A DNA stretch of 64,000 nt from Pantoea sp. alder81 (GCF_020179835.1 NZ_JAIUDA010000001.1:372001-436000), one strand, 5' to 3'; shown: positions 9,101-19,357, counted from the stretch's first letter. Numbers and translations are program-made. Notes: a model not told the origin generated them from the sequence alone.

Positions 9101-9604
9101 TTAATGAAACAAATCTAAGGGAATTTTTGGCGTATTTGGTTGTCTGGACAAGACGCGATCGTGACCTTGCGGACGCATAATCAGACCCAGCGCTTCACCT
9201 TCAGCCGCTGCCATTTCGAGTTCAAACCGCTCTTCATCATTCAATTCGTACGGAATCCAGGCCAAAACCACACTGTAATTCCCGGTGCGCAGAGCCTTCA
9301 CCATACTTTCTACGGTACTGAGTCGTTCAGATTCGGTGATATGCATACTTTTCTCCAGCGGCAAACCTGACTGCTGCATCCAACTGCGATTCAGCTTGTG
9401 CGCCGGCGTTAACCACAGCTGCCAGCGTGACTGCTCGCTGAGTTGCTTTAACACAGGCAGCAGCAGTAACTGCATCATGCCAGGCTGTTCGCTATAACGC
9501 AGTTCAGTAATTCCACCCAGAGAAGGCTGCGTCAAGCTTGAAGAAGCAAAACGTTGAGAACGATCAGCAAGGCCAGAGAAATGAGTACGCATTTTTTTAA
9601 TCAC
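9101..9604 (-). CDS. sulA: SOS cell-division inhibitor SulA
   Basis: 167 residues (E. coli 169). It shows the family motifs GGITELRYSEQPGMMQLLLLP and the RecA-like core with WLTPAHKLNR, and a C-terminal tail recognised by Lon. SulA binds FtsZ and blocks polymerisation during DNA damage; Lon removes it afterwards. A clear LexA box lies 10 bp upstream of the start. It sits between ompA and tfoX, as in E. coli. Confidence 0.95.
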   Translation of the reverse strand: MIKKMRTHFSGLADRSQRFASSSLTQPSLGGITELRYSEQPGMMQLLLLPVLKQLSEQSRWQLWLTPAHKLNRSWMQQSGLPLEKSMHITESERLSTVESMVKALRTGNYSVVLAWIPYELNDEERFELEMAAAEGEALGLIMRPQGHDRVLSRQPNTPKIPLDLFH

Positions 9605-9613
9605 TCAGTAATG

Positions 9614-9633
9614 AACTGTATGGATGTACAGTA
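9614..9633 (-). promoter_or_regulatory. LexA (SOS) box of sulA
   Basis: AACTGTATGGATGTACAGTA contains CTG-N10-CAG with extended symmetry. It is close to the LexA consensus TACTGTATATATATACAGTA. Its location immediately upstream of sulA is that of the E. coli operator. Confidence 0.93.
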
Positions 9634-9814
9634 AAGTCTTCCTGGATAAAGATCAACCTCAATTTCTGAAAACACCTCGCAAATTGTGCACAACGCAGGC
9701 AGCAAATGCTTTTATTCATTGAACAGCTAATGGGTTTTTTCTATCTTCTAACCAGATGAAAATCCAGGGTTTTAAGGAATATTCTCGAATGAGAATTCAC
9801 GGAAAGGAGCTGTA

Positions 9815-10438
9815 ATGAAAACCAACAATCCACTCGTTAAACAATCTAAAGCACAGTTGGCGCCGCTGGGAAAGATCGAATCCCGAACGCAATTTGGGGG
9901 CTATGCACTCACGGTAGAAAAGGTGATTTTTGCCTATATCAATGAAGATGCCCTCTACCTGCGTGCCAGTGAAGAGCTGCAGACTTATCACACTCAACGC
10001 GCGCTTGAGCCGCTGGTGTATCGCAAACGTGGCATGCCAGTGCAGCTAAACTACTTCAAGGTGGATGCGAAGCTCTGGCAGGATCCTGATCAGTTATTGC
10101 GGCTTTCAGCCAGTGCGCTGCATGCGGCCCAGCACGAATTAGCGAACCGTATCGTGACATTACGATTAAAGGATTTGCCAAATCTCAGCCTGCGCATGGA
10201 GATGATGTTGCATAAAGTGGGCATCAATTCAGTGAAAGTGCTGCATGAAATGGGGTCGCGTCAGAGTTGGCTCAAATTGCGTGCGGTCAATAAGCATATT
10301 GGGCTGAAAACCTTAATGGCGTTGGAAGGGGCGATTTCCGGACATCATCAGGCTGCATTGCCTGCGGCGATCAGAGATGAACTGCATGCGTGGTATGTCA
10401 AAACGCTCCACCAAAAAAACACGGTGGAGCCGAGTTAA
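9815..10438 (+). CDS. tfoX: Competence regulator TfoX/Sxy
   Basis: 207 residues (E. coli Sxy 209). The N-terminal TfoX domain (about 10-105, FGGYALTVEKVIFAYI) is followed by the C-terminal helix-hairpin-helix-like TfoX_C domain (about 115-200, KDLPNLSLRMEMMLHKVGI). Sxy redirects CRP to CRP-S promoters of DNA-uptake genes. The start has GGAG seven bases upstream. The 210-bp gap to sulA is divergent promoter space; in E. coli the sxy mRNA leader is itself regulatory. The gene ends one base from convergent yccS. Confidence 0.92.
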   Translation: MKTNNPLVKQSKAQLAPLGKIESRTQFGGYALTVEKVIFAYINEDALYLRASEELQTYHTQRALEPLVYRKRGMPVQLNYFKVDAKLWQDPDQLLRLSASALHAAQHELANRIVTLRLKDLPNLSLRMEMMLHKVGINSVKVLHEMGSRQSWLKLRAVNKHIGLKTLMALEGAISGHHQAALPAAIRDELHAWYVKTLHQKNTVEPS

Positions 10439-10439
10439 C

Positions 10440-12581
10440 TTAATGACTGGATAGTGTGCGGCGCAGGCGGGCAATTTCCGGCAGCAGGGCAATCAGTAAT
10501 CCCAACTGTTGCATCACCAGCGGCGCCTGCACGTCCGAACTGTTTTTGATACCACTTAATTGTTGCATCACCTGCTGCTGCATAGCTAATGCCTGCTGGT
10601 CGTCAACGCGTTCAATCTGCAGCACATCCTCAACAAAACAGACTGCATCATCTAATACGTTGAGCAATGCAGGGTCAGAGAGTCGTTCGCGATGTGCGCC
10701 CAGCGCCGAGATGTAACTCAGGAAGGAGTGATTCAGGCACAGTAACCGGAACGCGTTTTCACGCAACGGTTGCTGAAGCTTGAGTTCACTACTCATGTTC
10801 GAGACCACAGATGCTAATTCAGCATCGGCATTGTGAGCATCACGGCGTGCCACGCGATAGGCCAGACGATTATCTTTGCCCTGATGATATTGCTCCAGAA
10901 TGGCATCGAGATAACGACAGTTGGCATTCAGCGTGCGGTCAGCCACGGCGCTAATCTTACGAAAACGCCAATCGGGCCAGACAAAGGCCACGGCCAGCCA
11001 GGCCAGTCCGCACCCTAACAGCGTGTCAACGATACGCGGCAGCGCCACCTCAAAGCCTTCACCCAGCAGGTTAAAGCACAGCAGTACCAGTAAGGTGATA
11101 AACAGTGTGGCTTGCGCATACTGAATCTGGCGAAAGGCAAAAAACAGTACGCCGCTTAACACGATTAAAATCAGCTGCCCTTCGATAGAGGGCACCAACC
11201 ACAGTACCGGTAAGCCGATGGCGATGCCTGCCAGTGTCCCACCGATACGTAAGGCGAGTCGGCGGCGTGTGGCGTTGTAGTTAGGTTGGCAGACAAACAG
11301 GCTGGTGAGCAAAATCCAGTAGCCGCGATGAAGACCGGTAATCTGAATGAAAGCGTATCCGACACAAAGCACCAGGGACATGCGCACAGCATGGCGGAAC
11401 AATGCCGATCCGGGGCTCAGATGACGGCTCAGCCGTAACCGAATATCCGCCCATCCACTTAGCCCTTCACGAGAAAGATGGTTATCAGCGGAGGAAGGCG
11501 GCTCAGCCAGCGCTTGTTCAGACTCAATCGAGGCCAGTTGCGCATCAATCGCACGTAAATTACGTAGCAGCCAAAACAGCGCCCGGATGTGTGGATCCTG
11601 TAGATCATTCTGCTGTAATCGTTCCAGCGCCGTTTCCAGCCGCGTAAAGGTGCGTTCGAAACTGCTGTCATGATGCCACGGCTGCCGTAACAAGATGCTC
11701 TCAGCTAGCTTTCGACAGGCTTGCGCTTGCATATTCAACAGGCGCTGGAAGCGGAATAATACCTCGTTATAGCGCCAGTCATCGCGCAGCAGGTGATATT
11801 GCAGATGAGATGAACTGGCGCGCTCGTGTATATCCTGCGCGACAAAATAATAGTGCAGGCTGCGGCGTGTGCTGCGTGAACCACGGTCGCCGCGTAAGCG
11901 ACTTTGAATGGTGGTTTTCGTCTGATTAAGTTGCGCCACTAACTGGCTGTTCACCATCGCCGTGGCGATAGTACTGGCATCATCCTGTTCACCTGCATCT
12001 GGATCAAACAGATTCGCTTTGGCCTCCAGATAACTCGCCAGCTGAGAAAAACTGGCCGCCAGTTGCTCCTGCACCGGTCGCACCGGGAAGATCAAATGCC
12101 CGATAAAGGTCAGCAGGTTGTACCATAGCGCACCAATCAACAGCAGAGCAGGCTGCATCCACCACTGAGGGAACAGGCCAATACCCAACATGGTGTACAC
12201 CGCAATCAGCAGTGCGCCAAATGCAATGGTGGCATAGCGCTGTCCCAGAGCGCCAAGCAGAATAAAGCCCCAGCTAGAGAGCGCCAAACCGATAGCAAAG
12301 GCCCATGGATAAGGGAACAGCAACTCAACCGATACCGAAGCGATGCAGAAACACACCAGCGTAATCATCAGATTGCGCAGGCGTCCAGTCCATCGGTCAT
12401 CCAGATCGGCCAGCGCGGCCGCGACCACGCCAAGCGTTAAAGGTATGGTCCATTCTATCTGCTGCAGCCACCAGGGAACGGCGGCGCAACCTGCCAGCGC
12501 GAAGAAGATGCGCAGTAAATAACGCAGGCTGCTATTGAACAGATAACGTCGCCATCCCGGCATCGCGTTCAGAAGCATCAA
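10440..12581 (-). CDS. yccS: YccS/YhfK-family inner-membrane protein
   Basis: 713 residues (E. coli YccS 717). Two sets of about five to six membrane helices (residues about 15-165 and 390-540) flank and precede soluble helical regions. The second set contains the FUSC-like aromatic-acid-exporter/FUSC_2 signature RHAVRMSLVLCVGYAFIQITGLHRGYWILLT. The C-terminal cytosolic part is helical. Transport of an unknown substrate is suggested by the family only. It is transcribed with yccF (9-bp gap). Confidence 0.92.
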   Translation of the reverse strand: MMLLNAMPGWRRYLFNSSLRYLLRIFFALAGCAAVPWWLQQIEWTIPLTLGVVAAALADLDDRWTGRLRNLMITLVCFCIASVSVELLFPYPWAFAIGLALSSWGFILLGALGQRYATIAFGALLIAVYTMLGIGLFPQWWMQPALLLIGALWYNLLTFIGHLIFPVRPVQEQLAASFSQLASYLEAKANLFDPDAGEQDDASTIATAMVNSQLVAQLNQTKTTIQSRLRGDRGSRSTRRSLHYYFVAQDIHERASSSHLQYHLLRDDWRYNEVLFRFQRLLNMQAQACRKLAESILLRQPWHHDSSFERTFTRLETALERLQQNDLQDPHIRALFWLLRNLRAIDAQLASIESEQALAEPPSSADNHLSREGLSGWADIRLRLSRHLSPGSALFRHAVRMSLVLCVGYAFIQITGLHRGYWILLTSLFVCQPNYNATRRRLALRIGGTLAGIAIGLPVLWLVPSIEGQLILIVLSGVLFFAFRQIQYAQATLFITLLVLLCFNLLGEGFEVALPRIVDTLLGCGLAWLAVAFVWPDWRFRKISAVADRTLNANCRYLDAILEQYHQGKDNRLAYRVARRDAHNADAELASVVSNMSSELKLQQPLRENAFRLLCLNHSFLSYISALGAHRERLSDPALLNVLDDAVCFVEDVLQIERVDDQQALAMQQQVMQQLSGIKNSSDVQAPLVMQQLGLLIALLPEIARLRRTLSSH

Positions 12582-12590
12582 TCGTCCGCC

Positions 12591-13034
12591 TTAGTAACGA
12601 CGGCGCGCATTCGCTTCACGCGCGGCCTGAGCCTCTTCCACCGAAACCACACGGCGACCCACTGGCCAGAGTGCAATGGCGGCAATTTTAAAGTTCGCGA
12701 TTCCGACGGGAATGCCGATGATGGTCAGGCACTGGATAATCCCCGCAGAAATATGCATCAGACACAGCCACCAACCGAAAAATACCAGCCAGAAAATGTT
12801 GAGAAAGGTTCCGCCCGCATTGAGGACATGACTTTTGCTATCGGGGCGCAGTACATCGACGTGTACAGCTTCATTTCCAAATGGAAGCAGTGAAAGTTTA
12901 GTGATTTCCCAGCAGGATCGCGTCAAAGGTAGGGTAAAGATCAGCACAATGCTGACAAGCGTGACAAATAGCCAGCTCAGGGTGGTGAACACGCCACCCA
13001 AAATGAAGTTAAGAATATTGAGTACGGTGCGCAT
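12591..13034 (-). CDS. yccF: YccF-family inner-membrane protein
   Basis: 147 residues from MRTVLNILNFILGG, the family start (E. coli 148); the frame continues upstream but that part is unlike the family. It has two YccF domains, each a hydrophobic hairpin with the motifs TLPLTRSCWEITKLSLLPFGNE and GIPVGIANFKIAAIALWPVGR. Function is unknown. It precedes yccS in the same operon and diverges from helD. Confidence 0.92.
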   Translation of the reverse strand: MRTVLNILNFILGGVFTTLSWLFVTLVSIVLIFTLPLTRSCWEITKLSLLPFGNEAVHVDVLRPDSKSHVLNAGGTFLNIFWLVFFGWWLCLMHISAGIIQCLTIIGIPVGIANFKIAAIALWPVGRRVVSVEEAQAAREANARRRY

Positions 13035-13157
13035 AACACGATTTTCCTTTTGCAATCCGCAATATGTGTCGCCCAGTTTAGCGTGTTTTAAGGCTGGAGC
13101 GTCAAGAGTCTGACAGGTAAACTGCGCGATAATCGAATTCCACAAGACGGTGCAGAC

Positions 13158-15212
13158 ATGGAACTGAAAGCAACATCAATGGGCAAACGTCTGGCTCAGC
13201 ATCCCTATAATCGGGTGCGTCTGCTGGCCGCCGGCGTGGAAGTCAGTGGCGATCGTCATGAATATCTTATCCCTTTCAACCAGTTAATCAGCATTGCCTG
13301 CAAGCGTGGCATGGTCTGGGGAGAACTGGAATTTCACCTGCCGGATGATAAAGTTGTGCGCCTGCACGGCACAGAATGGCAGGAGACGCAGCGTTTTTTC
13401 CACTATCTACAGCATGCCTGGCAGCAGTGGAGCCAGGAAATGAGCGAAGTCAGCGCACAAGTTCTGGTCGCGCTGGAGCAGGAGATCATCGCCTTCACGC
13501 AACAGGATCGCTGGTTAAAGCGCAGTGAACTTGCCACGGTGAAGGAGAGCATAACTCGCCAGTTTTCCGCCTTACCGTTGCCACTTTCGCGCATGAATGA
13601 GTTCGAAAATTGCCGTGCACGCTGGCAGTTTTGTCAGCAGTGGCTGGAGCAGGGTGAAACCGCTATTCGCCAGCGCAACCGTGAGTGGACGACGAAAGTC
13701 ATCAAGGATTACCACGAATTCTTCTCCACCGTCGAAACCACGCCGCTCAACGCTTCCCAGTGTGAAGCGGTGGTCAACGGTGAAGATGCCTTGCTGGTAC
13801 TGGCCGGTGCAGGAAGTGGTAAAACTTCGGTGCTGGTGGCTCGCGCGGGTTGGCTGATTAAGCGCAAACTGGCGCAGCCGGAGCAAATCCTGCTACTGGC
13901 ATTTGGTCGCCAGGCGGCCGAAGAGATGAACGATCGTATTCAACAACGCTTAGGTGAAAGTGCGATTCAGGCGCGAACGTTCCATGCCCTAGCGTTGCAT
14001 ATCATCCGTGAAGGCAGCAATAAGCAGCCGGTGATCAGCAAGCTGGAGAGTGACAGCAAGGCACGGCGGCAACTGCTGATCGACACCTGGCGCGAACAGT
14101 GCAATAGCAAAAAAGCGCAGGCGAGCGGCTGGCGTCAGTGGCTGCAGGAGGAGCTGGAGTGGGATGTCGCTGAAGGCCCATTCTGGCAGGATGACAAGCT
14201 GGCGCAACGGCTGGCCTCGCGAATGGAGCGCTGGCTGGGGCTGATGCGTATGCACGGCGGTGCGCAGGCGGCGATGATTGCCGATGTACCTGAGGAGTAT
14301 CGCGATAACTTCAGCAAACGCGTCAAACTGATGGCGCCGCTTTTGAAAGCCTGGAAGAGCGCGTTGAAAGAGGAGGGCGCGGTCGATTTCTCCGGACTGA
14401 TCCATCAGGCGATTGCCATTCTCGAAAAAGGACGCTTTATCAGCCCGTGGAAGCATATCCTGGTGGATGAATTCCAGGATATCTCGCCTCAGCGTGCCGC
14501 CTTGCTGACCGCATTGCGCCAGCAGAACAAGCGCACCAGCTTGTTTGCCGTGGGCGATGACTGGCAGGCCATCTATCGCTTCAGCGGTGCCGAGATGAGT
14601 CTGACCACCGCTTTCCATCACTATTTTGGTGATGGCGATCGCTGCGTGCTGGATACCACCTATCGCTTCAACGATCGTATCGGTGAAATTGCCAACCGCT
14701 TTGTGCAGCAGAATCCCCACCAATTGCACAAGCCGCTCAACAGTCTGAGCAAAGGCAATAAGAAGTCGGTCACGCTACTGCCGCAGGAGCAGCTGGAGCC
14801 ATTACTGGATAAACTCAGCGGTTATGCGAAACCGGAGGAGCGCGTATTGTTGCTGGCACGCTATCACCATCTGCGTCCTGTCATCCTTGATAAAGCCAAA
14901 ACGCGCTGGCCGAAATTAAAGCTCGATTTTATGACCATCCATGCCAGTAAAGGGCAGCAGGCTGATTTTGTCATTATGCTTGGGCTGCACCAGGGACGTG
15001 ACGGCTTCCCCGCCGAGGCGCGAGAATCGATTATGGAAGAGGGGTTATTACCTCAGCCGGAAGATTTTCCTGATGCTGAAGAGCGGCGGTTGGCCTATGT
15101 CGCCATTACCCGCGCGCGTCAGCAGGTGTGGATGCTGTTTGATAAAGATCGGCCTTCCGTATTTGTCGAACACTTCCGCGAATTGGGCGTGCCGCAGAGC
15201 CGGAAGGCCTGA
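13158..15212 (+). CDS. helD: DNA helicase IV (HelD), UvrD/Rep superfamily
   Basis: 684 residues, equal to E. coli HelD. After an N-terminal extension (about 1-190) come the SF1 motifs: Q-like LNASQCEAV, Walker A AGAGSGKT (216-223), motif II ILVDEFQDIS, motif III FAVGDDWQAIYRFSGA, motif V MTIHASKGQQADFV and motif VI RRLAYVAITRARQQV. It unwinds DNA 3' to 5' and takes part in RecF-type recombination. The start at 13158 diverges from yccF. Confidence 0.96.
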   Translation: MELKATSMGKRLAQHPYNRVRLLAAGVEVSGDRHEYLIPFNQLISIACKRGMVWGELEFHLPDDKVVRLHGTEWQETQRFFHYLQHAWQQWSQEMSEVSAQVLVALEQEIIAFTQQDRWLKRSELATVKESITRQFSALPLPLSRMNEFENCRARWQFCQQWLEQGETAIRQRNREWTTKVIKDYHEFFSTVETTPLNASQCEAVVNGEDALLVLAGAGSGKTSVLVARAGWLIKRKLAQPEQILLLAFGRQAAEEMNDRIQQRLGESAIQARTFHALALHIIREGSNKQPVISKLESDSKARRQLLIDTWREQCNSKKAQASGWRQWLQEELEWDVAEGPFWQDDKLAQRLASRMERWLGLMRMHGGAQAAMIADVPEEYRDNFSKRVKLMAPLLKAWKSALKEEGAVDFSGLIHQAIAILEKGRFISPWKHILVDEFQDISPQRAALLTALRQQNKRTSLFAVGDDWQAIYRFSGAEMSLTTAFHHYFGDGDRCVLDTTYRFNDRIGEIANRFVQQNPHQLHKPLNSLSKGNKKSVTLLPQEQLEPLLDKLSGYAKPEERVLLLARYHHLRPVILDKAKTRWPKLKLDFMTIHASKGQQADFVIMLGLHQGRDGFPAEARESIMEEGLLPQPEDFPDAEERRLAYVAITRARQQVWMLFDKDRPSVFVEHFRELGVPQSRKA

Positions 15213-15215
15213 ACA

Positions 15216-15677
15216 TTAGGCTTTCAGGCGTTCGGCAAGATATCGCTGATAATCAGGGATTTGGATCTCAAACTGCTGGGCAAACATCGGTGCCTGAATA
15301 ATGAAATCTGCGGTGGCGCGATTGGTCGCCACCGGGATATTCCACACGGTAGCCAGACGCAGCAGAGCTTTGACATCGGGATCGTGTGGCACCGCATTTA
15401 ACGGATCCCAAAAGAAGAACAGTACATCTATTTTCCCTTCGGAAATCAAAGCGCCCACTTGCTGATCGCCACCCATCGGGCCGCTCAGCATGGCATTTAC
15501 GTCTAAACCCGTGTGGCGATTGATCAGACTACCGGTGGTTCCGGTGGCATAAAGAACATGAGGTTGCAGCGCGCTCTGGTTGGCTTTGACCCACTCAAGC
15601 AGTGTCGCTTTGCAGTGATCGTGGGCGACGAGGGCAATATGTTTCTGAACTTCAAGGGTACGAACGGTCTGCTCCAT
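15216..15677 (-). CDS. mgsA: Methylglyoxal synthase
   Basis: 153 residues. The MGS-like domain has the catalytic Asp71 in [11 protein letters not shown] and the supporting His19, His98 and Asp101 (VPHDPD) known from the E. coli enzyme; GTTGSLI binds phosphate. It converts dihydroxyacetone phosphate to methylglyoxal and Pi, a bypass relieving sugar-phosphate stress. It is convergent with helD (3-bp gap) and has an AGGAAG ribosome site. Confidence 0.97.
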   Translation of the reverse strand: MEQTVRTLEVQKHIALVAHDHCKATLLEWVKANQSALQPHVLYATGTTGSLINRHTGLDVNAMLSGPMGGDQQVGALISEGKIDVLFFFWDPLNAVPHDPDVKALLRLATVWNIPVATNRATADFIIQAPMFAQQFEIQIPDYQRYLAERLKA

Positions 15678-15744
15678 AGGGCTTCCTGTTTCTTCTCATG
15701 GATTAATTTTAAGGCATGAGTTTACCCCTGACATTTCAACTCTA

Positions 15745-16371
15745 TCAACTTGCGCGTAAGGTTTTCATCCAACTGATAAAACGCAGGCGCGTGGCGGCAT
15801 CAAAACGCTGGAACCACTGTTGTAAGTAAGGCAGATCGCCCGCATCCTGCCAGGCAAAATCGAGACTCATCTGTGCATCCGGTACACTTACTGATTGCAG
15901 CGCAAAGCGAGGAACTGATGCCGCCTGGGCAGTACGGTTATAATTCAGCATGGCTTTTTCCAGATCGCTATCGCTACCCTGCGGTAAGCGGTCACGCAGG
16001 CTGGCAATTTCGTTACCGTGCTCGTCAATCAGCTGGAAATTAAGCGCTTTATCGAACGTGCTACGTTCACGGCGATTAGCCAGCGCGGGCAAACGAATCG
16101 CGACTGATGTCGCGCTGGCATTGAACGTAACGATCATCGGCACCGACTGAAAATGCGTGGCATCCGCACCGGGCTTCTCGACGCGAAACAGGAATTGATG
16201 CTGTCCACGCTCCAGCTCAAGGCTGTCCGCGCCTTTCAGCAGCGAGCCTGAGATTTTGCGCCCATCAAGTACCAGCAGATCGATTTCAGGATCGAGCTTG
16301 AGGGTGATGGCATGGCAGGATGCCGATACGAGTAACACGAGTAAACTCGTAACAGCCAAAGACAGCTTCAT
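15745..16371 (-). CDS. yccT: YccT, DUF2057 secreted protein
   Basis: 208 residues from MKLSLAVTSLLV, with GGGAG at the right distance; 14 upstream residues in the open frame are rejected. A Sec signal peptide (cleavage near SCHA) is followed by a DUF2057 domain with LDPEIDLLVLDGRKISGSLLKGADSLEL, which repeats the family core. It is predicted to be periplasmic. In Salmonella and E. coli the orthologue (CsgI) has been reported to inhibit curli assembly; whether that holds here is unknown. Confidence 0.88.
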   Translation of the reverse strand: MKLSLAVTSLLVLLVSASCHAITLKLDPEIDLLVLDGRKISGSLLKGADSLELERGQHQFLFRVEKPGADATHFQSVPMIVTFNASATSVAIRLPALANRRERSTFDKALNFQLIDEHGNEIASLRDRLPQGSDSDLEKAMLNYNRTAQAASVPRFALQSVSVPDAQMSLDFAWQDAGDLPYLQQWFQRFDAATRLRFISWMKTLRAS

Positions 16372-16547
16372 TTCAACTCCCGGAGGATGGGGATTATGGG
16401 TGATGTGTAGCAAATTATTACATTATGGCAGTAAATTTACATTTTTACATATTTATTCGTGCTGAGGCGCAAGGTTTTCGCCAGAAGAACTTGCGTTACT
16501 CATGTGAAAGCCATCTACACTCAGGCGAGTGAATAAGGAGAAAATGC

Positions 16548-16970
16548 ATGAATGATCAAACGATTCGAGATGTGTTGAGCCGAACCAAACGCATTGCGCT
16601 GGTCGGTGCCAGCGATCGCGCCGATCGCCCAAGCTACGGTGTGATGAAGTTTTTGCTCGATCAGGGTTACGAGGTGATTCCGGTGAGCCCGAAACTGGCG
16701 GGACAGCAGTTGCTGGGGCAGACCGCTTACGCCACGCTGGCTGAAATTCCTGGCAAAGTGGATATGGTGGATGTGTTTCGTAATGCTGAGGCAGCGTGGG
16801 GTGTGGCGCAGGAAGCGATAGCCATTGGTGCCGATACGCTTTGGCTGCAATTGGGCGTGATCAATGAGCAGGCGGCAGTGTTAGCGCGCGATGCTGGCAT
16901 GACTGTGGTGATGGATCGTTGCCCGAAAATTGAAATTCCACGCCTGAGTATTGCGCCCCTGGCACAGTAA
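16548..16970 (+). CDS. yccU: YccU, CoA-binding Rossmann protein
   Basis: 140 residues. The CoA_binding fold has the dinucleotide-like loop ALVGASDRADRPSYGVM and VDVFRN, with WLQLGV near the C-terminal strand. The family is CoA-binding but without a known reaction. The ATG at 16548 has AAGGAG seven bases upstream; an earlier ATG at 16544 is out of frame and stops at once. It is convergent with hspQ. Confidence 0.9.
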   Translation: MNDQTIRDVLSRTKRIALVGASDRADRPSYGVMKFLLDQGYEVIPVSPKLAGQQLLGQTAYATLAEIPGKVDMVDVFRNAEAAWGVAQEAIAIGADTLWLQLGVINEQAAVLARDAGMTVVMDRCPKIEIPRLSIAPLAQ

Positions 16971-16976
16971 AACAGA

Positions 16977-16998
16977 AACGGCGACCGAGGTCGCCGTT
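16977..16998. terminator. Hairpin between convergent yccU and hspQ
   Basis: A 10-bp perfect stem AACGGCGACC/GGTCGCCGTT with a 2-base loop. The - strand copy is followed by TTCTGTTTT, so it most likely terminates hspQ; the + side lacks a T run. Confidence 0.55.
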
Positions 16999-17002
16999 AG
17001 CA

Positions 17003-17320
17003 TTAATGGCGCAGGCTGGGTGCCTGCAGCTGCTGCCGGATGGAAGCGGCAAGTTCATCCATCGACGGTTGCTCAGGATGCTCATACGAGGTCTCACCGG
17101 CTAGCTGAATTTCAGCAACATAGGTGTGCACCTGTTCGCCTTCTTCATCTTCCATCACCACGTGATACCACGGAGCAGCGCGCAGCGTTTCGCTGGCGGC
17201 CACATCATCCTGCTCGGGTTCATCAAGAGAAAACTCCGGGTCGACATCCACGATAACGCCGAGCACCCCGGAGAGACGGTGACGGACCTGCTGTCCAATT
17301 CCAAATTTGCTGGTAATCAT
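17003..17320 (-). CDS. hspQ: Heat shock protein HspQ
   Basis: 105 residues from [14 protein letters not shown] (E. coli 105), with GGGAGG upstream; four extra upstream residues are rejected. The YccV-like fold shows [27 protein letters not shown], and the C-terminal [21 protein letters not shown]. HspQ is both a Lon substrate and an allosteric activator of Lon, and it binds hemimethylated DNA in vitro. It is induced by heat in E. coli. Confidence 0.95.
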   Translation of the reverse strand: MITSKFGIGQQVRHRLSGVLGVIVDVDPEFSLDEPEQDDVAASETLRAAPWYHVVMEDEEGEQVHTYVAEIQLAGETSYEHPEQPSMDELAASIRQQLQAPSLRH

Positions 17321-17378
17321 TGTGCCTCCCAAAACTGTGCCCTGTCTCTAATATGGAGGCAGGGTACAGATTTTCAAG

Positions 17379-18569
17379 TCACAGCACGCGGCAGGCAAAT
17401 CCTTTCAGATAAAGCCCTTCAGGATAGCTGGCGATCACGGGATGATCGGCTGCCTGACGGAACTGCTCTACAAATTGTACATCACGACCTGCATCCAATG
17501 CGGCATCGGCGATAATTTTCTGGAACAGATCGGTGGCCATTAACCCTGAGCATGAGAATGTCAGCAGAATGCCGTTAGGGTTGAGCAACTGCATCGCCAA
17601 CATATTAATATCTTTATATCCGCGGCAGGCGCCCATCAGCTGATTTTTGTTCTCAACAAATTTCGGCGGATCCATCACAATCACGTCAAACTTTTCACCG
17701 CTGTCACGATAGCGACGCAGCAATTTGAATACGTCATCACGCACGAACTGTGCACGCGACAGGTCGAGACCATTGAGCTCAACGTTCTGTTTCGCCACAT
17801 CCAGCGCGTCCTGTGAAGTATCCACGCTGATCACTTCGCTACAGCCGCCCATCAAAGCTGACACGGCAAATCCACCGGTGTATGAGAAGCAGTTCAGCAC
17901 GCGAGCGTTTTCAGCATAGCGGCGCGTGGCAAAACGGCTGTCACGTTGATCAAGGTAGTAACCGGTTTTGTGGCCGCCCTGAATATCGACCAGCAATTTC
18001 ATACCGTGTTCGGTAATTGGCAGTAACGGCGGCGGAAGCTCACCAGTGACTGGGCCTTGAGTCAGTTCCAGCCCTTCTTTTTTACGCACGGCAACATCAG
18101 AACGATCGTAAATCGCGCAAGTCGGGAAGCACTGCTGTAAGGCAGAAAGAATCGCTGGACGCTGATATTCAGCACCAGCAGACAGCAGTTGCAGCACCAT
18201 AAAGTTGCCGAAACGATCAATGGTCACGCCAGGCATGCCATCCGACTCGCCGGCAATCAGACGATAGCTATCAAGGCCATCGCGTTGCGCCAGCCATTCG
18301 CGCCACTGCTGCGCTTTTTCGAAAGCGCGTACAAAGAAGGCGATGTCGATTGACTCATCCTGCTGCCAACTCCAGACGCGCGCGCGAATTTGTGACTGCG
18401 GAGAATAAGCGGCACGGGCCAGCCATTTACCATTGCTGTCGCAGACATCAATGGTTTCACCAGACTGGGCTTTACCTTCCATACGTGCAACGGCACCTGA
18501 GAACACCCACGGATGGCGGCGGAGCAGGGATTTTTCACGTCCCTTTGCGAGAATCAATCGAACGGTCAT
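17379..18569 (-). CDS. rlmI: 23S rRNA m5C1962 methyltransferase RlmI
   Basis: 396 residues from [21 protein letters not shown], identical in length to E. coli RlmI; a 31-residue upstream extension is rejected. It has an N-terminal PUA domain (about 3-80), an EEHGMKL-type central domain, and a class I methyltransferase with SAM site [24 protein letters not shown], and catalytic DPPKFV and FSCSG loops. It methylates C1962 of 23S rRNA. It diverges from yccX. Confidence 0.95.
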   Translation of the reverse strand: MTVRLILAKGREKSLLRRHPWVFSGAVARMEGKAQSGETIDVCDSNGKWLARAAYSPQSQIRARVWSWQQDESIDIAFFVRAFEKAQQWREWLAQRDGLDSYRLIAGESDGMPGVTIDRFGNFMVLQLLSAGAEYQRPAILSALQQCFPTCAIYDRSDVAVRKKEGLELTQGPVTGELPPPLLPITEHGMKLLVDIQGGHKTGYYLDQRDSRFATRRYAENARVLNCFSYTGGFAVSALMGGCSEVISVDTSQDALDVAKQNVELNGLDLSRAQFVRDDVFKLLRRYRDSGEKFDVIVMDPPKFVENKNQLMGACRGYKDINMLAMQLLNPNGILLTFSCSGLMATDLFQKIIADAALDAGRDVQFVEQFRQAADHPVIASYPEGLYLKGFACRVL

Positions 18570-18651
18570 GTTTGCTATGCTTACCTGAAAAAATGAGGCG
18601 CCATTTTCCGGTGGATGGCGGCAAATTGCAACGCACAATGGGGAGATTGCC

Positions 18652-18930
18652 ATGGCGAACACTTGCTACAAAATTTGGGTGCACGGTTTGGTGCAAGGGG
18701 TAGGCTTTCGTTATTACACCCAATCACAGGCCAATCAATTAGGCGTTACCGGCTATGCACATAACCTGCGCGACGGCAGTGTTGAAGTGCTGGCCGCTGG
18801 CGATGAACAAAAGGTGGACGAGTTAATCGCCTGGCTGAAAGCCGGCGGGCCTACCAGTGCACGGGTTGATAAGGTGCTGGTGGAGCCTCATCAACCCACG
18901 CCAATTCCCACGCGATTTACGACTGGCTGA
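18652..18930 (+). CDS. yccX: Acylphosphatase YccX
   Basis: 92 residues with the complete acylphosphatase signature: [11 protein letters not shown] with catalytic Arg20, and [12 protein letters not shown] with Asn38. It hydrolyses acyl phosphates such as acetyl phosphate or carbamoyl phosphate. It ends directly against the convergent tusE stop with no spacer. Confidence 0.95.
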   Translation: MANTCYKIWVHGLVQGVGFRYYTQSQANQLGVTGYAHNLRDGSVEVLAAGDEQKVDELIAWLKAGGPTSARVDKVLVEPHQPTPIPTRFTTG

Positions 18931-19263
18931 TTACAGACACTTGGCGGGTTTTGGCAAACCAGCGATTTTAGTGGCTTGTTTTGCCGGACCTTCCGGGAAC
19001 AGCCGGAAGAGGTAACGGCTATTCCCCTTTTCCTCGCCATACTTCTGGGCCATGGCTTTCACCAGCATGCGCACTGCAGGGGAAGTATTGAACTCCTGAT
19101 AAAAGGTGCGCACAAAGTGCACCACTTCCCAGTGAGCCTCAGTCATGGCAATGGCTTCATTCTCCGCGATCACCGCAGCGAGTGCTTCGCTCCAGTCCGC
19201 ACTATTTTTTAAGTAGCCTTCCGCATCGGTGGCGATCTCTTTACCGGCAAAAATCACAGTCAT
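18931..19263 (-). CDS. tusE: Sulfur relay protein TusE
   Basis: 110 residues of the DsrC/TusE family. The C-terminal tail GLPKPAKCL carries the active Cys109 one residue from the end. TusE accepts persulfide sulfur from the TusBCD complex and hands it to MnmA for 2-thiouridine at tRNA position 34. HWEVVHFVR and [16 protein letters not shown] are conserved. Confidence 0.95.
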   Translation of the reverse strand: MTVIFAGKEIATDAEGYLKNSADWSEALAAVIAENEAIAMTEAHWEVVHFVRTFYQEFNTSPAVRMLVKAMAQKYGEEKGNSRYLFRLFPEGPAKQATKIAGLPKPAKCL

Positions 19264-19314
19264 TCCTCACAGCATTAATCGGCATATTGTAAGTTCGCCG
19301 GCTGTTAAAAAGCA

Positions 19315-19338
19315 AAAACCCCGCCGAAGCGGGGTTTT
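19315..19338 (-). terminator. Terminator of yccA
   Basis: Stem AAAACCCCGC/GCGGGGTTTT with loop CGAA. On the - strand the stem is followed by TTTTTGC, 20 bp after the yccA stop. Confidence 0.8.
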
Positions 19339-19357
19339 GAACGTTTACGTCTGCAGC

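Noticed and set aside
13989..14729. 246-codon ORF opposite helD
   Set aside because: It lies wholly antisense to the conserved helicase core; no signal or ribosome site, and it is explained by the codon bias of helD.
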